This document shows positions 24,237 to 33,977 of a stretch of DNA of 64,000 nt, one piece after another. Both the position numbers and the translations under genes were made by a program. Below the pieces are notes generated by a model. It was given only the letters and a program-made list of their open reading frames with translations. It ran no database searches and was not told the DNA's origin. Position 1 is the first letter of the stretch, and each line of letters opens with the position of its first letter. This DNA comes from Thermoflexibacter ruber (GTDB taxonomy: Bacteria > Bacteroidota > Bacteroidia > Cytophagales > Thermoflexibacteraceae). The stretch spans positions 1-64,000 of the forward strand of contig NZ_FONY01000017.1 of NCBI RefSeq assembly GCF_900113045.1, in the 5' to 3' direction.

Positions 24237-27200
24237 ATGAAAATGAAAAAGCGATTACTAACAGTGCTGTGCCTTGGTGCATTGTTACTTTGGCAATCAG
24301 CAGGTTATGCTCAGGAAGTAACCTTAGCAAGGCATGATGAAAAGCCTTCTGAAAGAACCTCTTTGGTCAGGAAGCACCTCAAAGACGTGATTCAAGACCT
24401 TAAAAAGCGTTTTGACGTAGATTTTATTTACGAGAATGACATTTTAGAGGGTAAGAAAGTTACCTATACGCCTCAAAAAAACGAGCCTATTGAGCATGTA
24501 CTTGAGAATGTACTAACTTCCGTCAATTTGAGATACAAGAAGATAGACCAGAAAGTGTATGCAATTGTTTCGCAAACGATTGAGAAGAAGAATATCAACA
24601 AGTTAGATAGAGGAATAGCCTCCACATCTGAGCAGCAAGGGAAATTTTTTGCTCCTATTATTGAGCTGAATAGCTTTGACAGGAAATTTACTTTGACTCG
24701 CTTAGAAAGACGCATCTCAGGAAAGGTTACTTCTGCCGAAGATGGACAGCCCCTGCCCGGTGTAAGTATTTTACTAAAAGGAACTACTACAGGTACAGTT
24801 ACGGATTCTGAGGGTAGATATGCACTTAGTATCCCTGATGCTGGAGGCACTTTAGTATTTTCTTATGTAGGTTTCGTTACCCAAGAGATAGTGGTAGGCA
24901 CAAGTAATGAACTTAATATCACTATGGTAGCTGATGTAAGAGCCTTAGAGCAAGTAGTAGTGGTAGGTTATGGTACGCAAAAGCGTGAAGCTATTACGGG
25001 TGCTATCTCTACAGTAAGTGCAAAGGAAGTAGCGGCTCTGCCTGTGCCTAACGTAGGTGCGGCTTTGCAAGGACGTGTGGCAGGGGTTACAGTTACCAAC
25101 AATGGTGCGCCGGGCGAAGCTCCGATTGTGCGTATTCGCGGGATTGGTTCTATCACCTACGGTTCTGGACCTTTGTATGTCATTGATGGTTTCCCCACAG
25201 GTGATTTGAATAGCTTTGATACCAGAGATATAGAATCAGTAGAAGTATTGAGAGATGCAAGTGCAGCTGCCATCTATGGCTCGAGAGCTTCAAACGGAGT
25301 AATTTTGATTACTACGAAAAAAGGAAAACGCAATAGTAAACTCAATGTCAATGTAGATTCTTATTGGGGTGTACAGTCTGCATGGAGGCAATTAGACCTG
25401 CTAAATAGAGAGCAATATGTGCAGTATGCGACTGCCCTACTTACCAATGCAGGTAATGCGCTTCCTCCAAGATTTGCTAACTTTAACGAACCTATTTATC
25501 CTGGTGCTTCTCAAACTTTTGCTCAGACCAATACTGATTGGCAAGCGGAGATGTTCCGCAATGCAAGCATTAGGCAACATACGTTAACTATTTCTGGAGG
25601 GAATGACAAATCTCGCTTCTTTTCTTCTGGAGGTTATTTTAAACAAGATGGTATTATGCTTGGTACAGGCTATGAGAGGGGCAATTTCCGCTTCAACTCC
25701 GACCACCAAATTAGTAATCGTATCACTTTTGGACAAACAATTACTATTGCCTATGATAGTAGATTTAATGAAAATAGCCCCGGTGGACGTACTCAGATTC
25801 AAAACATGATGAGGATGACTCCTTATATCCCTGTGATGAACCCTACTAATGTTGGTGGGTTTGGTGGGGCAACAGGGGCTGATGCTTCTGACCCTCAAAA
25901 CCCTGTGCGTGCCGCTTTGCAAGATATTAACAATACGCAAAGAATGAAGTTGTTAGGTAATGCCTTTGTGGAGGTAGAATTAGCAAAGTTCTTAAGATAT
26001 AAGTTCACCGCAGGTTTAGACTACGTTTCTGCACGTACTTACCAATTCTCTCCTATTTATAGCGAAGGTTTTAACTCTCGAAACCCAGCTACTATCAACG
26101 ATAATAGAGATTTATTCTTTTCCCCTATTTACACCAACCAATTGACTTTTGACAAGGCTTTTGGCAAGCATAATATCAATGCGGCAGCCGTAGCTGAAAG
26201 ACAGGAGTTTACTTTTATTGGCTTAGGTACAAGTGGTCAGTTTTCCTCTAACACTATCAGAGAAATGACAGGTACTACTAACCAAACTTCCTCTGGAAAT
26301 CGTCAAGTCAATATTTTGGTTTCTTACCTTGGTCGTGTGAACTATGACTACGCAGGCAAGTACCTATTGAGTGCTTCTATTCGTTATGACGGATCTTCTA
26401 AGTTTGCACCCGGAAATAAGTGGGGGGCTTTTCCTTCTGCTTCTGTAGGCTGGCGAATAAGTCAAGAAGACTTTATGAAAGATATTTCTCAAATTTCTGA
26501 ATTGAAATTGAGAGCAAGTTATGGGACTATGGGCTTCAATGGCATAGGTAACTATGATTGGCAAGTAGCGATTAACCCAAATACTTTTGCTGTAATTGGT
26601 GGTTCTACCCAACAAGGTGCATTTTTTAACCAATTGGGAAATACAGATTTGAAATGGGAGAAAACCGAAATGACCAATATCGGCTTAGATTTGGGCTTAT
26701 TTGATAATAAATTTACCTTAGCTGCAGAGTATTACAGAAGATTGACCAAAGACTTGATATTAGCACAGCCCATTCCAAACTCATTGGGTTATTCTCAACC
26801 TCCTATAGTAAACATTGGTAGCATGGAAAATACAGGTTTAGAGTTTGTTTTAGGTTACAATAACAAGTTTGGAGATTTGACCTTCAATGCCAATGCCAAC
26901 ATTAGCTTCTTGAATAACAAAGTATTAAACTTAGCTACAGAAACCTCTTCTTTATTTGCGGGGGCTAATCCAGACTTTGGCGGTTTTGATATTACTCGTA
27001 CAGTAGCAGGTCAGCCTATCCAACATTTCTTTGGTTGGAGGAGAGTAGGTATATTCCAAAGCCAAGCAGAGATAGACGCCGCACCAAGGCAACCTAATGC
27101 ACGGCCAGGTGATATTCGTTTTGAGGACATTAATGGAGATAGGATAATAGATGCGGCAGATCGTACTATCTTAGGAAGCTACTTGCCTAAGTTTACTTAT

Positions 27201-27695
27201 GGGGCTAATTTCGCTCTAAACTATAAAGGTTTTGACTTGACTATATTCTTACAAGGAGTAGGTGGCAATAAAATCTATAATGCTAACAAGGTAACAGGTC
27301 AAGGTATGTTACGATTATTTAATGCCCAAACAGATGTGCTAAGAGCATGGACTCCAAGCAATACCAATACAGATGTGCCAAGAGCAGTAAACGGAGACCC
27401 TAATCAAAATAGTCGTACCTCAGACCGTTTTATTGAGAATGGTTCGTATATGAGAATCAAGAACCTTGTCTTGGGTTATTCTGTGCCAAGTTCTTTATTA
27501 GATTCCTTTACCAAAGGTTCTATCAAGACAGCTCGTGTATATTTCTCTGCACAAAACTTATTGACTTTTACTAAGTACACAGGTTATGACCCAGAAGTAG
27601 GTTCTCGTAATAACAATAACCTCACTAATGGTATAGATTATGGTCAGTTCCCACAAGCACGTACATTGATGTTAGGGGTGCAGTTTGGGTTTTAA
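24237..27695 (+). CDS. SusC/RagA-family TonB-dependent transporter with STN domain
   Basis: An 1,152-residue outer-membrane importer. Order: signal peptide (1-26, ending GYAQE), an STN signalling domain (about 42-110, DVIQDLKKRFDVDFIYENDI), a carboxypeptidase-regulatory-like domain (about 158-232, GKVTSAEDGQPLPGVSILLK), the SusC signature and plug (about 237-360, VVVVGYGTQKREAITGAIS ... IRGIGSITYGSGPLYVIDG ... ASNGVILITTKKG), and a long beta-barrel ending in LGVQFGF. The STN domain means it should signal to the FecR protein upstream. With SusD and the GH10 enzyme it probably imports xylan oligosaccharides (inference from context). Confidence 0.95.
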   Translation: MKMKKRLLTVLCLGALLLWQSAGYAQEVTLARHDEKPSERTSLVRKHLKDVIQDLKKRFDVDFIYENDILEGKKVTYTPQKNEPIEHVLENVLTSVNLRYKKIDQKVYAIVSQTIEKKNINKLDRGIASTSEQQGKFFAPIIELNSFDRKFTLTRLERRISGKVTSAEDGQPLPGVSILLKGTTTGTVTDSEGRYALSIPDAGGTLVFSYVGFVTQEIVVGTSNELNITMVADVRALEQVVVVGYGTQKREAITGAISTVSAKEVAALPVPNVGAALQGRVAGVTVTNNGAPGEAPIVRIRGIGSITYGSGPLYVIDGFPTGDLNSFDTRDIESVEVLRDASAAAIYGSRASNGVILITTKKGKRNSKLNVNVDSYWGVQSAWRQLDLLNREQYVQYATALLTNAGNALPPRFANFNEPIYPGASQTFAQTNTDWQAEMFRNASIRQHTLTISGGNDKSRFFSSGGYFKQDGIMLGTGYERGNFRFNSDHQISNRITFGQTITIAYDSRFNENSPGGRTQIQNMMRMTPYIPVMNPTNVGGFGGATGADASDPQNPVRAALQDINNTQRMKLLGNAFVEVELAKFLRYKFTAGLDYVSARTYQFSPIYSEGFNSRNPATINDNRDLFFSPIYTNQLTFDKAFGKHNINAAAVAERQEFTFIGLGTSGQFSSNTIREMTGTTNQTSSGNRQVNILVSYLGRVNYDYAGKYLLSASIRYDGSSKFAPGNKWGAFPSASVGWRISQEDFMKDISQISELKLRASYGTMGFNGIGNYDWQVAINPNTFAVIGGSTQQGAFFNQLGNTDLKWEKTEMTNIGLDLGLFDNKFTLAAEYYRRLTKDLILAQPIPNSLGYSQPPIVNIGSMENTGLEFVLGYNNKFGDLTFNANANISFLNNKVLNLATETSSLFAGANPDFGGFDITRTVAGQPIQHFFGWRRVGIFQSQAEIDAAPRQPNARPGDIRFEDINGDRIIDAADRTILGSYLPKFTYGANFALNYKGFDLTIFLQGVGGNKIYNANKVTGQGMLRLFNAQTDVLRAWTPSNTNTDVPRAVNGDPNQNSRTSDRFIENGSYMRIKNLVLGYSVPSSLLDSFTKGSIKTARVYFSAQNLLTFTKYTGYDPEVGSRNNNNLTNGIDYGQFPQARTLMLGVQFGF

Positions 27696-27706
27696 TTTCA
27701 TTTAGG

Positions 27707-27739
27707 TATTCCACTTCTTCTTAACTTAAAGGTGGAATA
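27707..27739 (+). promoter_or_regulatory. Stem-loop between susC and susD genes
   Basis: TATTCCAC and GTGGAATA form an 8-base stem, extended by weaker pairs, in the 153-base gap between the two genes. There is no T run after it. Such intergenic hairpins could set the relative level of the two products (inference). Confidence 0.45.
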
Positions 27740-27848
27740 TCTGAGTAAAACTGAAAGTCTAACATTCGTTAAAAAGGCAAAAAACTATAAACAAATTTTG
27801 TTACAAAAAGTATAAGCATTAAATTTAACTTACTAAATCATAGTAGAT

Positions 27849-29381
27849 ATGTTAAAAAAATATTTTTTTATTTCCATAGCTTCCTTGCTCTTGCTGGTAG
27901 CTTGTAGCAAAGGGTTAGACCAATTAGACCCTAACCGCGTAACTACGGATAAGTTCTTTTCCAATGCCAATGAGGTGACGAATGCAGTGAATTCTATTTA
28001 TGCTATTATTCAGTCCAATAGCTTGGTGGCAAGAGAATACTGGTTTTTGCACGACCTTCGCTCTGATGATGTAGCTTCTGGGGGGGGGCAGTTGGAAACG
28101 CCTCGTAATCAGTTATTGATAGGTTCTCATGACCCCAATAACTCCGTGATGAATGATGTGTGGAGAGGGCTTTATCGTGCTATTCACCGTGCTAATTCCG
28201 TTGTAGAATTTGCCCCTCGTGCTACTATGGACGACAATCTAAGAAGAAGGTTAGTAGGTGAAGCAAGATTCTGGAGAGCATGGTCTTACTTTGAGTTAGT
28301 GTCATTATGGGGAGGAGTTCCTCTTTATACAGAAACCATAAAAACTCCCGCAGGGACAGCAGGAAGAGCAACAGCTGACGCAGTTTATCAGCAAATTATT
28401 GCAGATTTGAAAGAAGCTCAGACAGCCCTGCCTGCTCGCTACGAGGGAGCAAATGCTGGGAGAGTAACTTCTGGGGCGGCGAGTGCCTTGTTAGGTAAGG
28501 TTTATATGCATCGCAACGATTACAACGCCGCAAAGACAGAGTTGCAAAAAGTGATTAGCTCAGGGGTATATAGATTGGTAGATAATTACATTGATAACTT
28601 CTTAGAAGAAACTGAACTAAATGCAGAATCAGTCTTGGAAATAGGTTATTCAAAAATCGGTGATGTAAACTGGGACGGCGATGGTAATGGTGCAGGTAAT
28701 AACGAAACCACTCCAAGAAGTCAAGAATACGCGGCGATTGGCTGGAGAAACTGTATCCCTTCTGACCGTCTCATCAATGAGTTTGAAACCGTTAAGCGTG
28801 GTGATGCCAAAGATGACCCTCGCTATCGCATGAGTTTCTACTTCTTAGGAGACAGGTTCAACAATGATAGGGATGTACTTACGAATGACAGAGTACAAGG
28901 TAATCTCTCTACAGTAGATGGAGAAAGAACCAAAGTAAGTTGGAGAAAGTATGCTGCGATGTATAAGACAGCAGATACTTATTATACTTCTGGTATCAAT
29001 ATGCGTTTGATGCGTTATGCAGAAGTACTGCTTATGATGGCTGAGTGCGAAATAGAAACAGGAAACTTAGCAGGGGCAGTGGCTTTGATGAACCAAGTAA
29101 GGGCAAGACCCAGCGTAGCTATGCCTCCCTATCCAACAGCTAAGTTCCCTACAAGTACAAAAGACCAAGTATTTGCGGCCTTGGTGCATGAGAAAAGTGT
29201 AGAATTGGGTGGAGAATGGATAAGAAATAGAGATTTATTGCGTTGGAGGGCGCAAAATAAACTCACTCGCGAACCTTTCTCTTACTTCCAAAGAAATAAG
29301 CACGAGCTACTACCTATTCCTCAGCAAGAAATAGACAATAATAGTAGAGTAGAGCAAAAAGACCAAAATCCTGGCTATTAA
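27849..29381 (+). CDS. SusD/RagB-family outer-membrane lipoprotein
   Basis: A 510-residue glycan-binding lipoprotein, partner of the SusC-like channel. The signal peptide ends in a lipobox (LLLLVAC, Cys at 19). It has the family's N-terminal LDPNRVTTDKFF, TPR-like helices (RRRLVGEARFWRAWSYFELV, SALLGKVYMHRNDYNAAKTE) and the C-terminal RYAEVLLMMAECEIETG and LVHEKSVELGGEWIRNRDLL segments. It ends HELLPIPQQEIDNN, the common SusD finish. A run of nine G at 28080-28088 encodes Gly-Gly-Gly and could slip. A strong terminator follows before the xylanase gene. Confidence 0.95.
   Translation: MLKKYFFISIASLLLLVACSKGLDQLDPNRVTTDKFFSNANEVTNAVNSIYAIIQSNSLVAREYWFLHDLRSDDVASGGGQLETPRNQLLIGSHDPNNSVMNDVWRGLYRAIHRANSVVEFAPRATMDDNLRRRLVGEARFWRAWSYFELVSLWGGVPLYTETIKTPAGTAGRATADAVYQQIIADLKEAQTALPARYEGANAGRVTSGAASALLGKVYMHRNDYNAAKTELQKVISSGVYRLVDNYIDNFLEETELNAESVLEIGYSKIGDVNWDGDGNGAGNNETTPRSQEYAAIGWRNCIPSDRLINEFETVKRGDAKDDPRYRMSFYFLGDRFNNDRDVLTNDRVQGNLSTVDGERTKVSWRKYAAMYKTADTYYTSGINMRLMRYAEVLLMMAECEIETGNLAGAVALMNQVRARPSVAMPPYPTAKFPTSTKDQVFAALVHEKSVELGGEWIRNRDLLRWRAQNKLTREPFSYFQRNKHELLPIPQQEIDNNSRVEQKDQNPGY
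28080..28088 (+). repeat. G9 homopolymer tract inside the susD-like gene
   Basis: Nine consecutive G, read as Ser-Gly-Gly-Gly-Gln at about residue 78 of the SusD-like protein. It is the longest G or C run I noticed in the window; the next is a run of 7 at 15585-15591. In the present length the frame is open. Confidence 0.9.
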
Positions 29382-29398
29382 TCTGAAAACTAAACAAC

Positions 29399-29444
29399 TA
29401 AGTAAAAACGAGTTAAGCATCATGTTTAACTCGTTTTTTACTTA
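29399..29444. terminator. Terminator hairpin between susD and the xylanase gene
   Basis: A 17-base arm (AAGTAAAAACGAGTTAA) pairs with TTAACTCGTTTTTTACTTA around a 9-base loop, ending in a T run. It lies 18 bases after the SusD stop and 60 bases above the GH10 start, so the xylanase is either read through at a reduced level or has its own promoter. Confidence 0.85.
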
Positions 29445-29503
29445 ATTTCATGAACGAGTCTTTCAAAAATTGTTTTAATCTATCAACGCCAAAAACTAAA
29501 CTT

Positions 29504-30616
29504 ATGAAAATGAACAAATTAATTATATTTTTATCGACTATATTTGCAATAATGCTTTTGAGCGTTAGTTGCAAAAAAAACATAGATACTGTTCAGAATC
29601 CAAAGCCTGATAATAGTACCCCATTTGTACCTGAGCAGACCTTGAAAGAAAAAGCCCCATTCCCCATAGGAGCATCTATTGACCCTACACATTTGAAAAC
29701 TAACTTACGCTATAAAAATGTGTTGATAAAAGAATTTAATAGCATCACTCCTGAAAATATGATGAAAATGAATATGATACAACCCGCTCCCAATCGCTTT
29801 GACTATACTAAAGCAGATGAGTTGGTAAACTTTGCTATTCAAGATAAAAAAAGAATACATGGACATGCACTTATTTGGCACGAGAGCTTACCGACATGGG
29901 TACAGAACTTTCAAGGGGATTCCCTTGCTTGGGAAAATTTATTTAAAACACATATACAAACAGTAGTAGGTTACTACAAAGGCAAATTAGCAGGTTGGGA
30001 CGTTGTAAACGAAGCAATTGGTAACGATGGAGGCACCAGAAATGATAACACTAATCAAGGCAGTATTTGGCGGAGAAAGTTAGGAGCAGACTATGTAGCA
30101 AGGGCTTTCTTGTACGCAAGGCAAGCCGATCCTGACGTGTTACTTTTTTACAATGACTATGGGCAAGAAAGCAATCCTAAAAAATTACAGGCTATTATTA
30201 GTTTAGTACAGGATTTGAAAAGACGCAATATCCCCATAGACGGCTTGGGCTTGCAGATGCACATAGACATCAATACCTCTGAGGCAGGCATTAACTATGC
30301 CATTCAAGAATCTGTAAAAACAGGTTTGAAAATACATATTTCTGAAATAGACATAGCTTTAAATCCCAGCAACAGTACTTTGGAAAAACCTACGGCAGAG
30401 ATGCTTGAGAGACAGCGACAAAAATACCTAATGGTGGTAAGAGCCTATAAAAACCTCGTGCCTAAAGCGCAGCAATACGGCATTACCCAATGGAATGTAG
30501 GTGACGCAGACAGTTGGATTCGCTCTTACCTCAAAAGAAATGATTTCCCTTTGATTTTTGATGTAAACTATGACCGTAAACCGTCCTATTATGGGGTTTT
30601 GGAAGGGTTCAAATAA
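29504..30616 (+). CDS. GH10 endo-beta-1,4-xylanase, lipoprotein
   Basis: A 370-residue enzyme that hydrolyses xylan backbones with retention of configuration. I use the ATG at 29504 (MKMNKLIIFLSTIFA); an earlier frame start at 29450 would put extra residues before the signal peptide. A lipobox (LLSVSC) predicts surface or outer-membrane anchoring. GH10 marks: FNSITPENMMKMNMIQP, HGHALIWHESLPTWV, GWDVVNEAIGNDGG (acid/base Glu in VVNEA), DGLGLQMHID, and KIHISEIDIAL (nucleophile Glu in SEIDI). ITQWNVGDADSW is the usual WG-D-SW region. No binding module is present. It follows the SusD gene and defines the likely substrate of the locus. Confidence 0.95.
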   Translation: MKMNKLIIFLSTIFAIMLLSVSCKKNIDTVQNPKPDNSTPFVPEQTLKEKAPFPIGASIDPTHLKTNLRYKNVLIKEFNSITPENMMKMNMIQPAPNRFDYTKADELVNFAIQDKKRIHGHALIWHESLPTWVQNFQGDSLAWENLFKTHIQTVVGYYKGKLAGWDVVNEAIGNDGGTRNDNTNQGSIWRRKLGADYVARAFLYARQADPDVLLFYNDYGQESNPKKLQAIISLVQDLKRRNIPIDGLGLQMHIDINTSEAGINYAIQESVKTGLKIHISEIDIALNPSNSTLEKPTAEMLERQRQKYLMVVRAYKNLVPKAQQYGITQWNVGDADSWIRSYLKRNDFPLIFDVNYDRKPSYYGVLEGFK

Positions 30617-30680
30617 AAATGCAACAAGTGGAAAATAAATGTAAATCGAGTTGCTAAAATACTCTCATAAGTAAAAATTA

Positions 30681-30720
30681 CTCTTTCTCCTCTCAGTCAG
30701 GATAGAGAGAGGAGAAAAAG
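30681..30720. terminator. Terminator between convergent GH10 and metal-binding protein genes
   Basis: CTCTTTCTCCTCTC pairs with GAGAGGAGAAAAAG (one mismatch over 14) around a 12-base loop. It lies midway between two convergent genes. The T run is weak on the plus strand, with a better pyrimidine run on the minus strand. Confidence 0.65.
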
Positions 30721-30751
30721 TATAAAAAGCATTTACCAATGTGGTAGATTA

Positions 30752-30955
30752 TTAGTTTTCTCGTGCTTTAAACCCTGCTTTTTCTATAAGTTGGATGAGT
30801 TGTTTTTTATCTATATCTCCTTTTACAGTCAGCACTTTCTCGGGGTGTTGAATATCTACTTCCCACGATTGAATATTGGTTGCTGCATTTAAAAAAGGAG
30901 TAACCTGTGCTACACACCCCATGCACTTAATATTAGTCTTTAATTTTATTTCCAT
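30752..30955 (-). CDS. Heavy-metal-associated (HMA/CopZ-like) domain protein
   Basis: A 67-residue protein that is a single HMA ferredoxin-like domain. The metal site is CMGC near residue 11, preceded by NIK and followed by VAQVTPFLNAA. The strand VEKVLTV-like HPEKVLTVKGD and helix KKQLIQLIEKAGFKA complete the fold. The start at 30955 (MEIKLKTNIKCMGC) fits the domain; an earlier start at 30982 adds nine unlikely residues. The Met usually placed before the first Cys (MxCxxC) is replaced by Ile-Lys here. It probably binds Cu(I) or a similar soft metal in the cytoplasm. No metal ATPase is next to it. Confidence 0.88.
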   Translation of the reverse strand: MEIKLKTNIKCMGCVAQVTPFLNAATNIQSWEVDIQHPEKVLTVKGDIDKKQLIQLIEKAGFKAREN

Positions 30956-31299
30956 GATTTTGTTGTTTGATGAATATTGCAATTTTTTGATGTTTCCTAA
31001 TCATTTTCAAATAGAACACAGATTTGACAGATATAATTGATTTTTACAGATAGAAAATCTGCATTTGTTCAGTCCGTTTTATCTGTGCCAAAACTTTACT
31101 TTTTCATGTTGATTTTTGCTAAAAATACAGGAAGCACCAAATCTTTTATTTGACAAAATTAATGGAATCAAGGGAGAAATTGTTTACATACTCTTAGTTA
31201 TGATGTGTAAAATTTCGTAACTGTTTAGTTAGTCCTTAATTGCACATTGATTTTGGCATTGATATACTCCCTTGCCTTGCTGGCTGGATTGGTAAAGGG
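30956..31299. other. Spacer with short inverted repeats
   Basis: About 340 bases with no credible gene. At 31017-31087 a CACAGAT...ATCTGTG pair encloses a smaller CAGAT/ATCTG hairpin (31047-31061), with the phrase ACAGAT recurring. This looks like a dispersed intergenic repeat. The end near 31250 runs into transposase wreckage. Confidence 0.45.
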
Positions 31300-32090
31300 C
31301 TAATCAAAAATCACTCATCTTGGCTGCCCTGCTCGCTGACTGCCTTTAACTCTCGTAACAGATGTGCATGGTAAAGAGCCTGTTTGCAAGCATCAAAGCT
31401 AAAATAGCTTGACCAGCAATCATGAACCACATAAACCCGCAAGAAGGGTAATAAGGACGCATCTCTTGCCAATGCCTCTTTTTTTATCAACAAAGACATA
31501 AGTCAATAACTAATTGCAAACCGTATGAAACCAATGTAACTCTCCTGCTACATGCCTTCCCGTTTCATCAGCGTGCGCCACTGCTCAGCTTTGCAAACAC
31601 ACTTTGATTTGCGCTTCTTTCGCTCATATAAACACTCATTGGCACTCACTATCGTCCCCTCATTCAAAGCATAGCCAATATATATATCGGAAAAACATTG
31701 GCTTATTTTTTGATGAGGCAAGCGATAAGCTACATTCAACAGGCTCATAAAGGTCTTGGCTCGCTGACCATACTGAACAGGGGCAGCTACCTCCCAAGGG
31801 AAACGACCTACATGTGCCTGACCACAGCAAAGCCTACAACTAATCCTATGCGCTATCACCTCTAAGCGTGTCTCGGGTATATCAAATACCTAACGACAAG
31901 TAGGCAATAACTCATACGCCTCTTGCTCACTAAACTTACGACCACAACAACGACAAGTCTCAGCATGATGCACTACCACTTCCATTGTACTCCAGAAAGT
32001 GCAGAAACGGAGTTTTCTATTCCTTAGATTACTTCTGCTACCTACACTTGGACAACCAACAACCCTAATCTCCAAATCATCAGTGGGCAG
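31300..32090 (-). pseudogene. IS66-type transposase (TnpC), decayed
   Basis: Read on the minus strand, the pieces come in order: a zinc-binding head (ETCRCCGRKFSEQEAYELLP), an in-frame stop where the family has an amino acid (LPTCR-stop-VFDIPE), a middle part (VIAHRISCRLCCGQAHVGRF, QKISQCFSDI), the catalytic HADETG with HW-F-H (GELHWFH), another stop, the segment VFVDKKRG, and a shifted frame with VVHDCWSSYFSF and HAHLLRELKAV. Two stops and at least one frameshift make it non-functional. The C-terminal catalytic Glu region and the accessory genes tnpA and tnpB are missing. Confidence 0.85.
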
Positions 32091-32116
32091 GGACTAATAG
32101 GATAAGGGTGCTTAGG

Positions 32117-32275
32117 GCAGGGACTACTTGCCTTAACTATACTGTTTCTGTGAGCTATGATAGCGGCTGTGGGCAACTACGATTACTGCCACTACCAATG
32201 GCTCAGTGGGCGTAAGAGTAGCTAACGCTTGTGATGCAGGAGGCAGTCCAGCATTCAAAACGACCTCTATTAGCT
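32117..32275 (+). pseudogene. Fragment of an Ig/PKD-like surface-protein gene
   Basis: The plus strand reads AGTTCLNYTVSVSYDSGCG, then after a one-base shift TTITATTNGSVGVRVANACD and AGGSPAFKTTSIS. This is the pattern of the Ig-like domains in T9SS adhesins (strand, TxNGxVxVRVxNACG). No start, no sorting tail and no flanking coding sequence remain. It lies between the IS66 wreck and the symporter gene. Confidence 0.65.
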
Positions 32276-32334
32276 GTTCTCCAATCTTAGCAAGTAAGCG
32301 GGGAGCAAATAAGGAAAATATAAACCTGTTATAC

Positions 32335-33891
32335 TCACTCCGCTCCTACCCCCAAGTAAGACCTGAGCTTTTCTTTCTCAAATTTTGCCTCTGCCGCTGG
32401 CTCTTTGCTCATCAAGGACACTATCCAAGCAGTGAGGAAAGAGGCAGGAATGGAAATCAGGGCTGGATTTTTTAGCGGGAAAATGGCTGTTTCGTATTTT
32501 AAAATGTCCACCATAATAGTAGGGCTAAGGATAATCAGTAAAATCGCTGAAGATGAACCAACTATGATGCTTGCCGCAGTGCCTTTGGTAGTTAATTTTT
32601 TCCATAAAATAGACAAAAGCAAGGAAGGGAAATTGGCACTTGCCGCTATGGCAAAAGCCAAACCTACCATGAAAGCGACATTTTGTCCTTTGAATATCAA
32701 GCCTAAAAGTATGGCAAAAATGCCCAAAGCCAAGGTGGCTCTTTTAGCTACTTTGACTTCGCCTGCTTCATCAGATTTCCCTTTTTTAATCACATTTACG
32801 TATAGGTCATGGGAAATCGCTGTAGCCCCAGAGAGCGTCAAACCCGCAACTACTGCCAAAATAGTGGCAAAAGCTACCGCCGCAATGAAACCTAAAAATA
32901 TACTACCTCCCACATTTTCAGAGAGTAACAAAGCTGCCATGTTGCCACCCTTGTCGAAAGTGCCAATGTTTTCCTGCCCAACTAAAACCATTGCCCCAAA
33001 GCCAATAATAAAAGTCAGAATATAAAAATATCCAATAAAACCTGTGGCAACAAAAACCGAAGTGCGCGCCGCTTTTGCATCAGGTACGGTATAAAAACGC
33101 ATCAAGATATGAGGCAGCCCCGCTGTCCCAAGCATCAAAGCCAAGCCCAAAGAAACCGCATCAAAAGGATTGCTCACATAACTCCCCGCAGAAAGTACCG
33201 TATCTGTATATTTTTCTGCCGCTTGGTTAAAAAGTTCCACAGGGCTAAATCCAAACTCTAATAAGGTCATTACTACTAAAATACTCGCTCCCCCCAGCAA
33301 TAAAACCGCCTTGATAATTTGTACCCAAGTAGTCGCTAACATGCCCCCAAATAGTACGTAAGCAATCATGACACAACCTACAATGATGACAGCCATCTCA
33401 TAGCTCAAAAAAGGGAAAAGTGTTTTTATCAAACTTCCCGCCCCGACCATTTGGGCGATGAGATAAAAGGTAATGGTCAGAAGCGTCCCGATAGAAGCCG
33501 CAATTCGAATGGGCTTTTGCTGTAAGCGGTACGCCAAAACATCGGCAAAAGTATATTTCCCTAAATTTCTTAGCGGCTCGGCGATGAGAAAGGTAATGAT
33601 AGGCCAGCCCACCAAAAAACCAATAGAATAAATCAAGCCGTCATAGCCTTTCATAGCTACCATGCCTGCTATGCCCAAAAAAGAGGCGGCACTCATGTAG
33701 TCTCCTGCCAAGGCAAGTCCATTTTGGAAGCCTGTAACGCTCCTTCCTGCGGCATAAAACTCTGAGGTAGTTTTCGTTTTCTTTGCCGCCCAGTAGGTAA
33801 TGTAAAGTGTAATAGCTACAAAAATAAAAAACATAATGACTGAAATAGGTTCAGTCTGCCCAAGTGTAGTTTGGATTTGTAGAAGGTTCAT
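32335..33891 (-). CDS. actP: Sodium:solute symporter, acetate permease (ActP) type
   Basis: A 518-residue membrane protein with about 13 hydrophobic segments. SSS-family marks include [20 protein letters not shown] and [20 protein letters not shown] near residues 45-85, [20 protein letters not shown], and [20 protein letters not shown]. These, and the lack of long extra domains, fit cation/acetate symporters rather than sugar or proline carriers. A DUF485 protein is encoded just upstream on the same strand, the yjcH-actP order known from Proteobacteria. It probably imports acetate or another short carboxylate with Na+. The stop at 32335 abuts the Ig-domain remnant. Confidence 0.88.
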   Translation of the reverse strand: MNLLQIQTTLGQTEPISVIMFFIFVAITLYITYWAAKKTKTTSEFYAAGRSVTGFQNGLALAGDYMSAASFLGIAGMVAMKGYDGLIYSIGFLVGWPIITFLIAEPLRNLGKYTFADVLAYRLQQKPIRIAASIGTLLTITFYLIAQMVGAGSLIKTLFPFLSYEMAVIIVGCVMIAYVLFGGMLATTWVQIIKAVLLLGGASILVVMTLLEFGFSPVELFNQAAEKYTDTVLSAGSYVSNPFDAVSLGLALMLGTAGLPHILMRFYTVPDAKAARTSVFVATGFIGYFYILTFIIGFGAMVLVGQENIGTFDKGGNMAALLLSENVGGSIFLGFIAAVAFATILAVVAGLTLSGATAISHDLYVNVIKKGKSDEAGEVKVAKRATLALGIFAILLGLIFKGQNVAFMVGLAFAIAASANFPSLLLSILWKKLTTKGTAASIIVGSSSAILLIILSPTIMVDILKYETAIFPLKNPALISIPASFLTAWIVSLMSKEPAAEAKFEKEKLRSYLGVGAE

Positions 33892-33977
33892 GATATTACT
33901 TTTGACTTTGTTTGATGTTTAGAATAGTTTAGATATTTTGAGGTGGTGGCTCTGTATAATTGATTTATAAAAAACGC

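Noticed and set aside
31311-31499. Short separate frames within the IS66 region as independent genes
   Set aside because: They are pieces of one transposase broken by stops and frameshifts.
32405-33025. 206-codon plus-strand frame inside the symporter gene
   Set aside because: It is a shadow of the membrane-protein coding strand with no independent evidence.
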